A program made the position numbers and the translations under genes. A stretch of 32,940 nt of DNA from Candidatus Thorarchaeota archaeon (GTDB lineage Archaea; Asgardarchaeota; Thorarchaeia; Thorarchaeales; Thorarchaeaceae), in contig SDNZ01000014.1 of assembly GCA_004524565.1 (NCBI GenBank), forward strand, positions 1-32,940. Reading direction: 5' to 3'. The notes beneath the pieces are model-generated. The model searched no databases, was not told the DNA's origin, and worked only from the letters and a program-made list of their open reading frames with translations. Of this stretch, positions 1-6,503 are shown one piece after another; within the stretch, counting starts at the first letter, position 1, and each line of letters begins with the position of its first letter.

Positions 1-625
1 CTCCTTCACCTGCATGTGCAACTCTATGGAGTCCCATAGCAGTAGCGCGTTTGTAGTGTTCTACAAAAAGTCTTGGCGGGGATTGAGCCTCATTTCCTCC
101 AAGATCTACAGTGATGATATTATCAGGTTTCTTTTCAATCAAATCTAGGATTTCCATTGCTTCTTCAAATGTTGAATTACGAACCAAATCAACCCTGATG
201 TTTGTTTCAACTCCAAATTCATCCTTGGCTTTCTGGATTCCTCTATTGATTGAATCAACCATCTTTTCAAAATCTAGTCCTTTTGGAATATGGTCTCTTG
301 GGGAGAAACTAGCCTCGATATATCGAACATTGCTCTTGGCACAGTTCTCAAGCATCTCATAGGTGATTCGCTCAAAGTGATGCTCTTCCGTGATGTATTC
401 CACAATCTCCATGTACGTTCTCAAGAAATTCAGAAAGTCGGTGTACTCGAACTGCTTGATGATTTCCTCGACTTGAGTATAAGGCGCATTGACTCCATCC
501 TCTCGTATGATCGATAGTAATGTTTCAGGTCTTATTGAGCCCAATATATGGACATGCAATTCAACCTTAGGTAATGTACGAATTGCATCAAGGATTTCCA
601 TTTGAGAAAATTCCCCTACTCGCAT
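1..625 (-). CDS. add: Adenosine deaminase family protein, 3' end cut by window edge
   Basis: This is a metal-dependent amidohydrolase of the adenosine/AMP deaminase family, which converts adenosine to inosine in purine salvage. It is read on the minus strand from the ATG at 625, and 208 codons are visible. The N-terminal Zn-binding motif is clear (PKVELHVHILGSI, about residues 19-31, with the HxH pair). The last visible residues are HAGEG, the family motif holding the catalytic glutamate. The final third, including the HH and late Asp metal ligands, lies off the left edge. A TATA-like element lies about 50 bases upstream. Deamination of a related substrate such as a modified adenosine or 5'-deoxyadenosine is possible, since specificity cannot be read from this part. 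Confidence 0.9.
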   Translation of the reverse strand, partial: MRVGEFSQMEILDAIRTLPKVELHVHILGSIRPETLLSIIREDGVNAPYTQVEEIIKQFEYTDFLNFLRTYMEIVEYITEEHHFERITYEMLENCAKSNVRYIEASFSPRDHIPKGLDFEKMVDSINRGIQKAKDEFGVETNIRVDLVRNSTFEEAMEILDLIEKKPDNIITVDLGGNEAQSPPRLFVEHYKRATAMGLHRVAHAGEG

Positions 626-676
626 GTTAAGTCTTTACTATCTGTAATTTTCCTTCACACCCTTTTTAGTTATTAA

Positions 677-684
677 ATTTATAA
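677..684 (-). promoter_or_regulatory. TATA-like element for the adenosine deaminase gene
   Basis: The minus strand reads TTATAAAT inside an AT-rich run, 52 bases before the ATG at 625, so initiation would fall near 650. The run is nearly symmetrical and could also drive the plus-strand leader ORF and thioredoxin-like gene, with initiation near 705. Inferred by eye only. Confidence 0.4.
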
Positions 685-734
685 TTTTAGGATGTATTAT
701 CTGGGAGTATATGGCCATTTGTTAAGTCTCTCTT

Positions 735-851
735 GGAGGGTATAGTGGAGACTTAGCTCAACGTAACGATGTAATTCAAAAAACATGTAGTATTATTTCT
801 CACACCCTCCAGAACGCCTCAATTCAACCATTTAATGCATTCTGTTGGAGG
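735..851 (+). promoter_or_regulatory. Possible alternative hairpins controlling the Shine-Dalgarno site
   Basis: CCCTCC at 805-810 is complementary both to GGAGGG at 735-740 upstream and to GGAGG at 847-851 downstream. The downstream copy is the Shine-Dalgarno sequence of the 17-codon leader ORF, and its stem can be lengthened by AGAA (811-814) with TTCT (840-843). The two pairings exclude each other, the layout of a translational switch. The stems are short and no ligand class is recognised. Confidence 0.25.
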
Positions 852-856
852 AGTAT

Positions 857-910
857 ATGTCGATACTCGTTATATTCAGAATTTGCTATCTTTCTCGTGA
901 TAAGCTATGA
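857..910 (+). CDS. 17-residue leader peptide overlapping the next gene
   Basis: A short ORF starts at ATG 857, three bases after GGAGGAG (847-853), the strongest ribosome-binding sequence in this region. It encodes MSILVIFRICYLSRDKL, and its TGA shares bases with the ATG of the following gene (ATGA, 907-910). The overlap suggests that translation of the thioredoxin-like protein depends on this leader. The frame of the next gene is closed upstream by a TAA at 901, so the leader is not an extension of it unless there is a frameshift. Confidence 0.4.
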   Translation: MSILVIFRICYLSRDKL

Positions 911-1248
911 CCGTTAGAACAGAATCAGCCCATCTCACTATCGAATCACCCAAAACTGCTTGCGGAAGATGCAGTTGCATTATTCTTTATAGTAGTGAGA
1001 AATGTGTTCTATGTGATGCAGCTTTAGAAATTCTACATTCTGTTATTTCTGATTTCGGATTGCCTATTAATGTCATCAGAAAAATAGATGTCTTGAATGA
1101 TGACGATGGTTGTGGTCTTCCTCTACCAGTTGGATTACCAGCTTTAAGGATCTGTCAAGAATTAATTACTGGAATACCTGATATGGACGTAGCTCGTGGT
1201 GCTGTTATGCATGCTATCCTGAATGGATGTTTCGAGAACTGTCAATAA
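907..1248 (+). CDS. Small Cys-rich thioredoxin/glutaredoxin-fold protein
   Basis: This is a 113-residue protein with the features of a glutaredoxin-like fold. A beta strand (CIILYSS) leads into a redox CxxC (Cys33-Val-Leu-Cys36) at the start of a helix, and a VGLPALRI stretch near residue 78 matches the cis-proline loop. It differs from ordinary glutaredoxins in having an extra N-terminal CxxCxC cluster (Cys19, 22, 24) and a C-terminal CFENC, so metal binding or disulfide relay are both possible. It probably reduces or transfers disulfides in the cytosol; no signal peptide is seen. The start at 907 overlaps the stop of the leader ORF and has no good Shine-Dalgarno of its own, which fits coupled translation. 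Confidence 0.65.
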   Translation: MTVRTESAHLTIESPKTACGRCSCIILYSSEKCVLCDAALEILHSVISDFGLPINVIRKIDVLNDDDGCGLPLPVGLPALRICQELITGIPDMDVARGAVMHAILNGCFENCQ

Positions 1249-1300
1249 TACATTATTTTAGTGTGCTGTAACAGCCTTCTCCAATGACCAGATGAATGAA

Positions 1301-1585
1301 TTATCTTGGTAGATGAAGATTCGCCATGCTTCGCCAAATCTCCCTGTTTCTCTGGAGTTCTTTCACTTTCTCATAATCAATATGATACATAGGTTTACGC
1401 ATATCAGAGAGATTCGGTACCTTTCTGCAGAGATGACCCGATTGCAATGTCTTCAGAGCTAGGGTAACAGTTCTCATGGCGAGTCCACTCTTCTGTGCAA
1501 TCTCTGCTGGATACATTGGTCCTTGAATGGTCAATTGATTTAGCACAATTAGTGTGCTCTTCGTGAGATTGATTGGTAGACTCAT
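1301..1585 (-). CDS. Small winged-helix transcriptional regulator
   Basis: This 94-residue protein is almost entirely a winged helix-turn-helix. A helical start (LTKSTLIVLNQLT) is followed by the HTH (MYPAEIAQKSGLAMRTVTLALKTL, given here only for its pattern) and a wing (SDMRKPMYHID). ArsR and MarR families contain such domains, and no sensor domain or metal-binding cysteine pair is present. I chose the ATG at 1585, preceded by GGTGATAGG, over the GTG at 1594. A perfect 15-base palindrome lies 35 bases upstream, so autoregulation is likely. It is transcribed away from the double-HTH regulator at 1751. Confidence 0.75.
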   Translation of the reverse strand: MSLPINLTKSTLIVLNQLTIQGPMYPAEIAQKSGLAMRTVTLALKTLQSGHLCRKVPNLSDMRKPMYHIDYEKVKELQRNREIWRSMANLHLPR

Positions 1586-1619
1586 ACCTATCACCAGTGA
1601 GTTTTTTCCTAATCAATAC

Positions 1620-1634
1620 GATTGTGTCACAATC
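1620..1634. promoter_or_regulatory. Perfect 15-base palindrome, probable operator
   Basis: GATTGTG and CACAATC flank a single T. The palindrome sits between two divergent regulator genes, just upstream of the winged-helix gene. A further GATTGT at 1652-1657 forms a looser inverted pair with ACAATC at 1629-1634. This is a likely binding site for one of the two flanking regulators. Confidence 0.5.
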
Positions 1635-1680
1635 ATCACATATCGTATGAGGATTGTCGGGTTGAAATCATAAAATGTTT

Positions 1681-1688
1681 AATATAAG
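1681..1688 (+). promoter_or_regulatory. TATA-like element for the double-HTH regulator
   Basis: AATATAAG preceded by TTT gives a good archaeal TATA match. Transcription would start near 1710, about 40 to 75 bases before the candidate start codons at 1751 and 1787. Confidence 0.4.
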
Positions 1689-1750
1689 CATTGTCTACGG
1701 CGTAATCGATATTGCTCCAACGTCAAGCTTAATTGTGAAAATCATTCCAG

Positions 1751-2872
1751 TTGGAACAAGGTGATTGTCTGACACGTATTCGTCCCATGGATCAAAAGGA
1801 CGTTGATATACTAGGCGCACTAGATGCTCTAGGTGGGAAATGCTCAACAGAAGAGCTAAGTCAAAAGACTGGTTATCCTGCTCGCACAGTCAGGTATCGC
1901 CTTCAGAGAATGCGCGACACGCAAGTACTCCTTCCTGCCAGGGCATTCACACATGAGCGAAAGATGGGTTTGGGAGAAACTATTGTGATTGTTCATACAA
2001 CGCCTGGTTCCAACCCGATTCTTGAAAAAATGTTTGAAGAAATCAGTTCTATCTATTACTGGTCATCAACATATGGGCGATACAATGGATTTGCTATTTA
2101 TGTTCTATATTCTATTACTACTCCCAGTATACCAAGAAGACTCGCGGAAGTTTTCCAAAAAGAAGGTCTGATCTCTGACTTCTATTTGTTTGACCTTACT
2201 GATTATGAGCACAAGTATGGTGATTTCAAGTATCTCGATCCAATACTCGGTTGGCATTATGATTGGAGTGATTGGCATAAAAAAATCAAGAAGACTCTCA
2301 AATCAAAGACAAATAGAATCAATACACAATGTGATGAGAATCCTTCAATTTTAGAATTTGACACTAACGATTATGGAATCCTCAGAAGCCTATACGATGA
2401 TGCAATGGTACAACAAAAGGATCTTGCCCGACTATTCGGATTATCTGAAACACAGGTCACAAAGAAGATTCGTAGATTAGAAAGTGCAGGTGTAATCAAG
2501 GGATATGGTTCTTATTTTTCTTCAATTAGTGATGTGTTGGGTGTTAATCTCTATCTAGAAATCGAGGAACCTGTTGCACGAATTATGAATAATTTCTATA
2601 CTCATCCATATATTGGCTCTATCATTATGGAATCTAGAACCCGTTGGGGTATTCGTATGGGTTTACCCGCAAGTGATTTTCCTGGTTTCCTTCAAGGACT
2701 GGATCTCATGCAACCATATCTCAAATCCTGTGTTTTCCAGATTAATCATACCTATACAAGAGATTCAAGCATGCATCCCTATGACCTTTTCAATAAAGAT
2801 ACTCACAAATGGGAAACTCCGATATCCGATTACCTCGAAATCATTTCAGATATTATGGCTGAATCAAGATGA
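1751..2872 (+). CDS. Two-HTH Lrp/AsnC-like transcriptional regulator
   Basis: This 373-residue protein has two helix-turn-helix units. One is at about residues 18-60 (DILGALDALGG then TARTVRYRL-type recognition helix), and the second at about 207-255 (DYGILRSLYDD, LARLFGLSETQVTKKIRRL). Each is followed by an alpha/beta stretch like the Lrp RAM or effector half, so the protein looks like an internal tandem duplication. The reading frame opens with TTG at 1751. The first ATG in frame is at 1787 (MDQKDVDI), directly before the first HTH and perhaps the true start; neither has a clear ribosome-binding site. The last nine bases overlap the end of the convergent nuclease-like gene. The ligand is unknown. 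Confidence 0.75.
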   Translation: MEQGDCLTRIRPMDQKDVDILGALDALGGKCSTEELSQKTGYPARTVRYRLQRMRDTQVLLPARAFTHERKMGLGETIVIVHTTPGSNPILEKMFEEISSIYYWSSTYGRYNGFAIYVLYSITTPSIPRRLAEVFQKEGLISDFYLFDLTDYEHKYGDFKYLDPILGWHYDWSDWHKKIKKTLKSKTNRINTQCDENPSILEFDTNDYGILRSLYDDAMVQQKDLARLFGLSETQVTKKIRRLESAGVIKGYGSYFSSISDVLGVNLYLEIEEPVARIMNNFYTHPYIGSIIMESRTRWGIRMGLPASDFPGFLQGLDLMQPYLKSCVFQINHTYTRDSSMHPYDLFNKDTHKWETPISDYLEIISDIMAESR

Positions 2873-3559
2873 TCCTTGGTTCTTTACGTATAGGTGTGCA
2901 TTTCCTTCCTTTCCGATGACCTTCAATATTTCCATTTTCCGCATACAATATGTCATCTTCTGAACAAGACGTCTGGGGACCTTCAGAACCTCGGTTAGTG
3001 TTTTAGTTGTAAATGGTTCTACCAAAGTGTCTGGAATTAATCGTAAGAACTCCTTAGGAGTAGAAAATAACGTTCTATCAACAATATCAATAAGCCTGCG
3101 ATCAATGCTACTCCATCCCCTCCTTTTCCAACTTCCTTTTCCATCATTGAAACGAATATCCTCTTCCCTAGTTAGTATGACTTCGACTTCAAAATTTGAA
3201 TGTATAATGAACGTTGGAATACTAACAAGTTCTTCGAAGATATGTAGAATCCCCATCTTCTTGGGAGATTTTCTTCGACTTATTACTTCTCCATTTCTAT
3301 CCTGTTGAACAATCCATTTCTCTTTAGCAATTGGATACACGAGGCGTACTGGATGATTCTTCATGAGTTTGAACAGCTTATCCTTAATAGCTGAGAATTT
3401 TCTGGTTTGGATCTCTATCAGCAGGTCTCCTCTTACCACATCAACAATATATCCATCCACATTGACTTCAATTTCTGCATCTGGTGTATTATACAATTCT
3501 TTGATTTTTGCATGGAGTGAACGCTCTTGAAGAGTACCTATGCCGCCTCCATTCTTCAT
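2864..3559 (-). CDS. PD-(D/E)XK-like nuclease-fold protein with C-terminal winged helix
   Basis: This 231-residue protein begins with a compact alpha/beta domain. A conserved-looking Glu12 sits on the first helix, then Asp40 (VDVVRGD) and Glu49 in LLIEIQTRK, a D-x8-E-x-Q spacing that fits a variant PD-(D/E)XK site with Gln for Lys. The last 60 residues (LTEVLKVPRRLVQKMTYCM and after) look like a winged helix. I think it belongs to an uncharacterised archaeal/bacterial family. A role in DNA repair or defence is possible, but no methylase or other restriction partner is nearby. It is the last gene in a minus-strand run after GNAT but may have its own promoter (TATTATAC near 3604). Confidence 0.55.
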   Translation of the reverse strand: MKNGGGIGTLQERSLHAKIKELYNTPDAEIEVNVDGYIVDVVRGDLLIEIQTRKFSAIKDKLFKLMKNHPVRLVYPIAKEKWIVQQDRNGEVISRRKSPKKMGILHIFEELVSIPTFIIHSNFEVEVILTREEDIRFNDGKGSWKRRGWSSIDRRLIDIVDRTLFSTPKEFLRLIPDTLVEPFTTKTLTEVLKVPRRLVQKMTYCMRKMEILKVIGKEGNAHLYVKNQGSS

Positions 3560-3615
3560 AATTCAGAATTCCTTTTGTTTACTTATTGACTGTTCTATTA
3601 CAAGTATAATACGAT

Positions 3616-4083
3616 TTAATGATTGATATGCCTAGTCCAAATCACACCGTCATCATGAGGATAGAGTTTGAGAATTCTTGCCTCTTCTGTGAATCCTAGA
3701 TTAGAATAGAATTTTCGAGCGACCTCGTTTTCACCCTCCATGAAGATTATGATGACCCTCAGAGGATATCCATTTTCTGAGTAGAACTTAGAGGTTTCTT
3801 GAATGAAATATGTAACTAACCTTTTAGCAACACCCTGACGCCGAAAACTCTTATTGACTCCGAGTGCCACGATTTCTACAACACCATCATCGAATCCACC
3901 TCTTCTATCCCATGTCAATGTTCCGCAGAGTTGTCCATCTTGGAGCGCCAACAGGGTTTTGAAATGCTCAATAAAATCTTGAGCAAATCTCTCTGCTCTC
4001 TCGCTATCATTGTTAATCTCCTCTAGATACATCTTGACAAGTAGAGCTCTATCTAATTCTGTTGCTACTCTAATCTCGAACAT
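3616..4083 (-). CDS. GNAT family N-acetyltransferase
   Basis: This 155-residue protein spans the whole GNAT fold. The acetyl-CoA pyrophosphate loop is in motif A (VNKSFRRQGVAKRLV, with RRQGVA at residues 81-86). A later NEVARKFYSNLGF stretch is motif B with the usual Tyr. The substrate could be a protein N-terminus, amino group or small amine and cannot be read from the sequence. It follows the IscU-like gene by 46 bases, and a hairpin covering its ribosome-binding site (4085-4104) suggests that its output is set separately from the Fe-S genes. Confidence 0.85.
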   Translation of the reverse strand: MFEIRVATELDRALLVKMYLEEINNDSERAERFAQDFIEHFKTLLALQDGQLCGTLTWDRRGGFDDGVVEIVALGVNKSFRRQGVAKRLVTYFIQETSKFYSENGYPLRVIIIFMEGENEVARKFYSNLGFTEEARILKLYPHDDGVIWTRHINH

Positions 4084-4084
4084 T

Positions 4085-4104
4085 ACCCTTGCAAATACAA
4101 GGGT
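4085..4104 (-). promoter_or_regulatory. Inverted repeat covering the GNAT ribosome-binding site
   Basis: ACCCTTG and CAAGGGT are perfect 7-base arms around a 6-base loop, between the IscU stop and the GNAT ATG. In the minus-strand mRNA the second arm contains AAGGGT, the Shine-Dalgarno, three bases before ATG. It may limit GNAT translation or act as an operator or processing site. Confidence 0.4.
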
Positions 4105-4129
4105 CTTTCATATGTACTTGATGTTCAGG

Positions 4130-4906
4130 TTATTCGATGATTACCACTTGATCAACAAATAGCTCGTAGTCTTCATCCTCGTCGAGATTTCGAATTAAGA
4201 CCTTCTCTACTTCAAATTCACCACGAATTTCAAGAAGTCGTGATTCATAGAGTATTTTGACGTTTGAGTTCTTTAGCTGTTCATCCAGTTCAGCAGTTGT
4301 CATTACGGTTTTTTCAGGTGTAAGAAGAATCACCCGATCACTAACTTCTGTAAGTTCGATTGCTTGTTCTACAGATTCATCTCCTGAATGGAGAACTAAT
4401 ATTCTTTGTTCTTCAAAATCCTTCAGATCATCAACTGTTTGCCATACTCCTTTATTGAGAAATTCGTCCTGTCCAATAACGCACCCGGGTTCTTCTTTCT
4501 TAGTATCCTCTGGGGGAATGTCTTCACCTTTCCCTCTTCGGTAACTAATGATTGCTTCATGAAGTGCATCCGCAGCCAGGTTTGAGCAATGCATTTTAAT
4601 TGGTGGTAATCCATCTAGCTCACCAGCAACATCCTCACGAGTGAGTTCCATTGCCTCATCAAGGGTCATACCTACAACCATCTCAGTTGTCATACTTGTT
4701 GTTGCGATTGCTGAACCACAACCGAACGTTCGGAATTTTGCGTCAGTTATTTTGTCTCCATCGATTCGAATGAATACTTCCATGATGTCACCGCATGTGG
4801 GATTACCTACTTTACCAACGGCTACATCATCTCCTTCCAATGTTCCAACATTTCGTGGATTACGAAAATGGTCCAGAACTTTTTCACTATATTTTGTAGA
4901 TTTCAT
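4130..4906 (-). CDS. iscU: IscU-type Fe-S scaffold fused to a degenerate thioredoxin-reductase-like domain
   Basis: Residues 1-128 are a complete IscU/NifU N-terminal scaffold that builds [2Fe-2S] or [4Fe-4S] clusters for delivery. The three ligand cysteines are present (Cys38 in PTCGD, Cys63 in FGCGSA, Cys107 in HCSNLA) along with Asp40. A linker of about 35 residues holding Cys142 leads to residues 167-258. This stretch resembles the NADPH-binding half of thioredoxin reductase/AhpF (SGDESVEQAIEL, later VEKVLIRNLDED and VDQVVII), but the GxGxxG loop is replaced by LHSGDES. The domain may therefore be a docking or regulatory remnant rather than a reductase. The gene starts five bases after the IscS-like stop, so the two are co-translated and probably form a complex. 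The normal IscU length is about 130-150 residues, so the tail is an addition. Confidence 0.85.
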   Translation of the reverse strand: MKSTKYSEKVLDHFRNPRNVGTLEGDDVAVGKVGNPTCGDIMEVFIRIDGDKITDAKFRTFGCGSAIATTSMTTEMVVGMTLDEAMELTREDVAGELDGLPPIKMHCSNLAADALHEAIISYRRGKGEDIPPEDTKKEEPGCVIGQDEFLNKGVWQTVDDLKDFEEQRILVLHSGDESVEQAIELTEVSDRVILLTPEKTVMTTAELDEQLKNSNVKILYESRLLEIRGEFEVEKVLIRNLDEDEDYELFVDQVVIIE

Positions 4907-4911
4907 CTTTT

Positions 4912-6081
4912 CTACACCTTTTTTGCTTTGTATATTGGTGATAGGTCTCGCAGTCTTGTGACAACTTCCGGTACAGATTTGAGTACACTATCTATGTCTT
5001 CATCAGTATTGAATCTTCCAGTGGTAATTTGTAGAGAACCGTGCGCTTCTTCATGCATCAATCCAGTCGCTATGAGTGTATGAGATGGTTCCAGTGTTTT
5101 AGAAGTACATGCAGAACCTGTTGAAATTGCTATTCCTTTATCTTTGAATGATAATAGGATTGATTCTCCCTCTATTCCATCAAATCGAACATGTGTATTG
5201 CTAGCAAGGCGTTCAGTGGGATGTCCATTTAGATAACTGTCTGGAATCTCCTCCAGAATCTGTTTTGTCATTCTATCTCGATATCCAGTGAATCGTTTGA
5301 CCTCACCTGGCATTTCTTTCTGCATTATTTCTGCAGCAATTTTCATTCCAACGATACCGGGTACATTTTCACTTCCAGATCTAAGACCTCGCTCTTGTCC
5401 TCCACCAATCATTATCGGATTTACTCTATACTTATTCCTCATATACAAAACGCCAACACCCTTTGGCCCATAGAGATCGTTTGAAGAAAGTGCCATTAGA
5501 TGGATTCCATCTCGCTTTACATCAATCGGAACAAGTCCTTCTGCGGCTACTGCATCCGAATGAAATGCAATACCCTTTTCTTCTGCTAGTTTTCCTATCT
5601 CTCGTATTGGCTGAATAGTGCCAATCTCATTACTTGCATAACCAACTGAGATGAGAATTGTCTGATCTGTTATTCGCCGTTCAAGTTTTCGCATATCTAC
5701 TCGACCGTACTTATCGACTGGAGCTTTTGAAATCTGGAATCCTGATCGTTCCAGATGTTTGGCTATATTGTGAATTGAAATATGCTCTATTTCTGAAATA
5801 ATGATGTGATTGCCTTTTTGTTGGTTCTTCATAGCATAACCAACAATTCCAAGATTTATTGATTCAGTAGCGCTTGAAGTGAAAATGATCTCTTCCTCGT
5901 CTGCGTTGATGAACTCTGCAATAGACTTTCTACTCTCTTCTAACGCATCTGTTCCAATATCTCCTGTTGAATGAAGTGCAGAAGGATTTCCGTATTTTTC
6001 ATCAAAATATGGTAACATTCCCTCTATCACTCGAGGGTCCACTGGTTTTGCACTCTGATTATCAAGATAGATTTCTTTCAT
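4912..6081 (-). CDS. iscS: IscS/NifS-like protein with the PLP lysine replaced by Asp
   Basis: This 389-residue class V aminotransferase-fold protein aligns along its length with IscS, which normally takes sulfur from cysteine using PLP. The PLP-binding S-G-H-K motif is changed: the protein reads LSSNDLYGPKG, with Asn201-Asp202 where His-Lys is expected. The catalytic or cluster-ligand cysteine is kept (Cys325 in STGSACTSK). From memory, Archaeoglobus fulgidus IscS has the same SSND change, lacks PLP, and uses its loop cysteine to help hold a cluster on IscU. Other shared features are the LDNQSAKPVDP start and GGGQERGLRSGSEN. The likely role is a structural partner of IscU that accepts sulfide or persulfide from elsewhere. 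It lies between TusA-like (42 bases upstream) and IscU (5 bases downstream). Confidence 0.92.
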   Translation of the reverse strand: MKEIYLDNQSAKPVDPRVIEGMLPYFDEKYGNPSALHSTGDIGTDALEESRKSIAEFINADEEEIIFTSSATESINLGIVGYAMKNQQKGNHIIISEIEHISIHNIAKHLERSGFQISKAPVDKYGRVDMRKLERRITDQTILISVGYASNEIGTIQPIREIGKLAEEKGIAFHSDAVAAEGLVPIDVKRDGIHLMALSSNDLYGPKGVGVLYMRNKYRVNPIMIGGGQERGLRSGSENVPGIVGMKIAAEIMQKEMPGEVKRFTGYRDRMTKQILEEIPDSYLNGHPTERLASNTHVRFDGIEGESILLSFKDKGIAISTGSACTSKTLEPSHTLIATGLMHEEAHGSLQITTGRFNTDEDIDSVLKSVPEVVTRLRDLSPIYKAKKV

Positions 6082-6123
6082 TGTACCCCTACCTCACACC
6101 ACTTTGTTGTTGATTATTGTTGA

Positions 6124-6369
6124 TCAATTTTCTTTCCGTCTGATTAGTATTCGATTTGTTCCATCAGGTAAGCGTTTTGCACTGATAAAAGTATGACCAG
6201 TTCTTTTTGCAAAGCGTTTGATGTCTTCTTCTGCTGCTGGATCATCCGCAAGGATTTCCAGTATTTCCCCTGGTCCTATACTCTCGATGGCTTGCTTTGC
6301 TTGAAATAGTGGTTGAGGACAATAAAGCCCCACACAATCCAAGCTTTCGACTGGTTCTTGTCCACTCAT
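6124..6369 (-). CDS. TusA/SirA-family sulfur carrier
   Basis: This 81-residue protein is the typical size of TusA. It has the family signature LDCVGLYCPQPLFQAKQAI with the sulfur-carrying Cys17 in CPxP, then a ferredoxin-like fold ending in ILIRRKEN. I chose the ATG at 6369 over the TTG at 6375 because GGAGATGA (6376-6383) lies six bases before it. It is the first gene of the TusA-IscS-IscU run. Because the partner IscS lacks the PLP lysine, this carrier is unlikely to receive sulfur from it by the usual desulfurase reaction; it may instead bring sulfur to IscS/IscU. Roles in molybdopterin or tRNA thiolation are alternatives. Confidence 0.88.
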   Translation of the reverse strand: MSGQEPVESLDCVGLYCPQPLFQAKQAIESIGPGEILEILADDPAAEEDIKRFAKRTGHTFISAKRLPDGTNRILIRRKEN

Positions 6370-6375
6370 GAACAA

Positions 6376-6383
6376 TCATCTCC
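6376..6383 (-). promoter_or_regulatory. Ribosome-binding site deciding the TusA-like start
   Basis: The minus strand reads GGAGATGA, six bases before ATG 6369. This places it correctly for that start and overlaps too closely for the TTG at 6375. A TATA-like ACTTATAAGA-type stretch lies farther upstream near 6405. Confidence 0.6.
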
Positions 6384-6503
6384 AATAAACTATTGTTAAT
6401 TATTATCTTATAACTTTATTCATAGATTACGAGTCCAGGTATTGTTGTTTACGTGTATTTTTATTGAGGTTTTTCAGGATTAGACAAAATCGTTCTGAAG
6501 TTG

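Noticed and set aside
111-517. Two plus-strand ORFs at the left edge
   Set aside because: They lie opposite the adenosine deaminase frame, whose motifs are clear on the minus strand; the plus-strand translations show no domain.
1404-1616. 70-codon minus ORF overlapping the winged-helix gene
   Set aside because: It is in a different frame of the same strand with low-complexity, charged sequence; the winged-helix frame is convincing.
2864-3559. Restriction-modification system with the nuclease-like proteins
   Set aside because: Neither nuclease-fold gene has a methylase, specificity or helicase gene nearby, and the two lie 24 kb apart.
4912-6081. Sequencing error explaining the missing IscS lysine
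   Set aside because: Two adjacent residues (Asn-Asp for His-Lys) differ with the frame intact, and the same SSND sequence is what I recall from Archaeoglobus IscS, so a natural variant is more likely.
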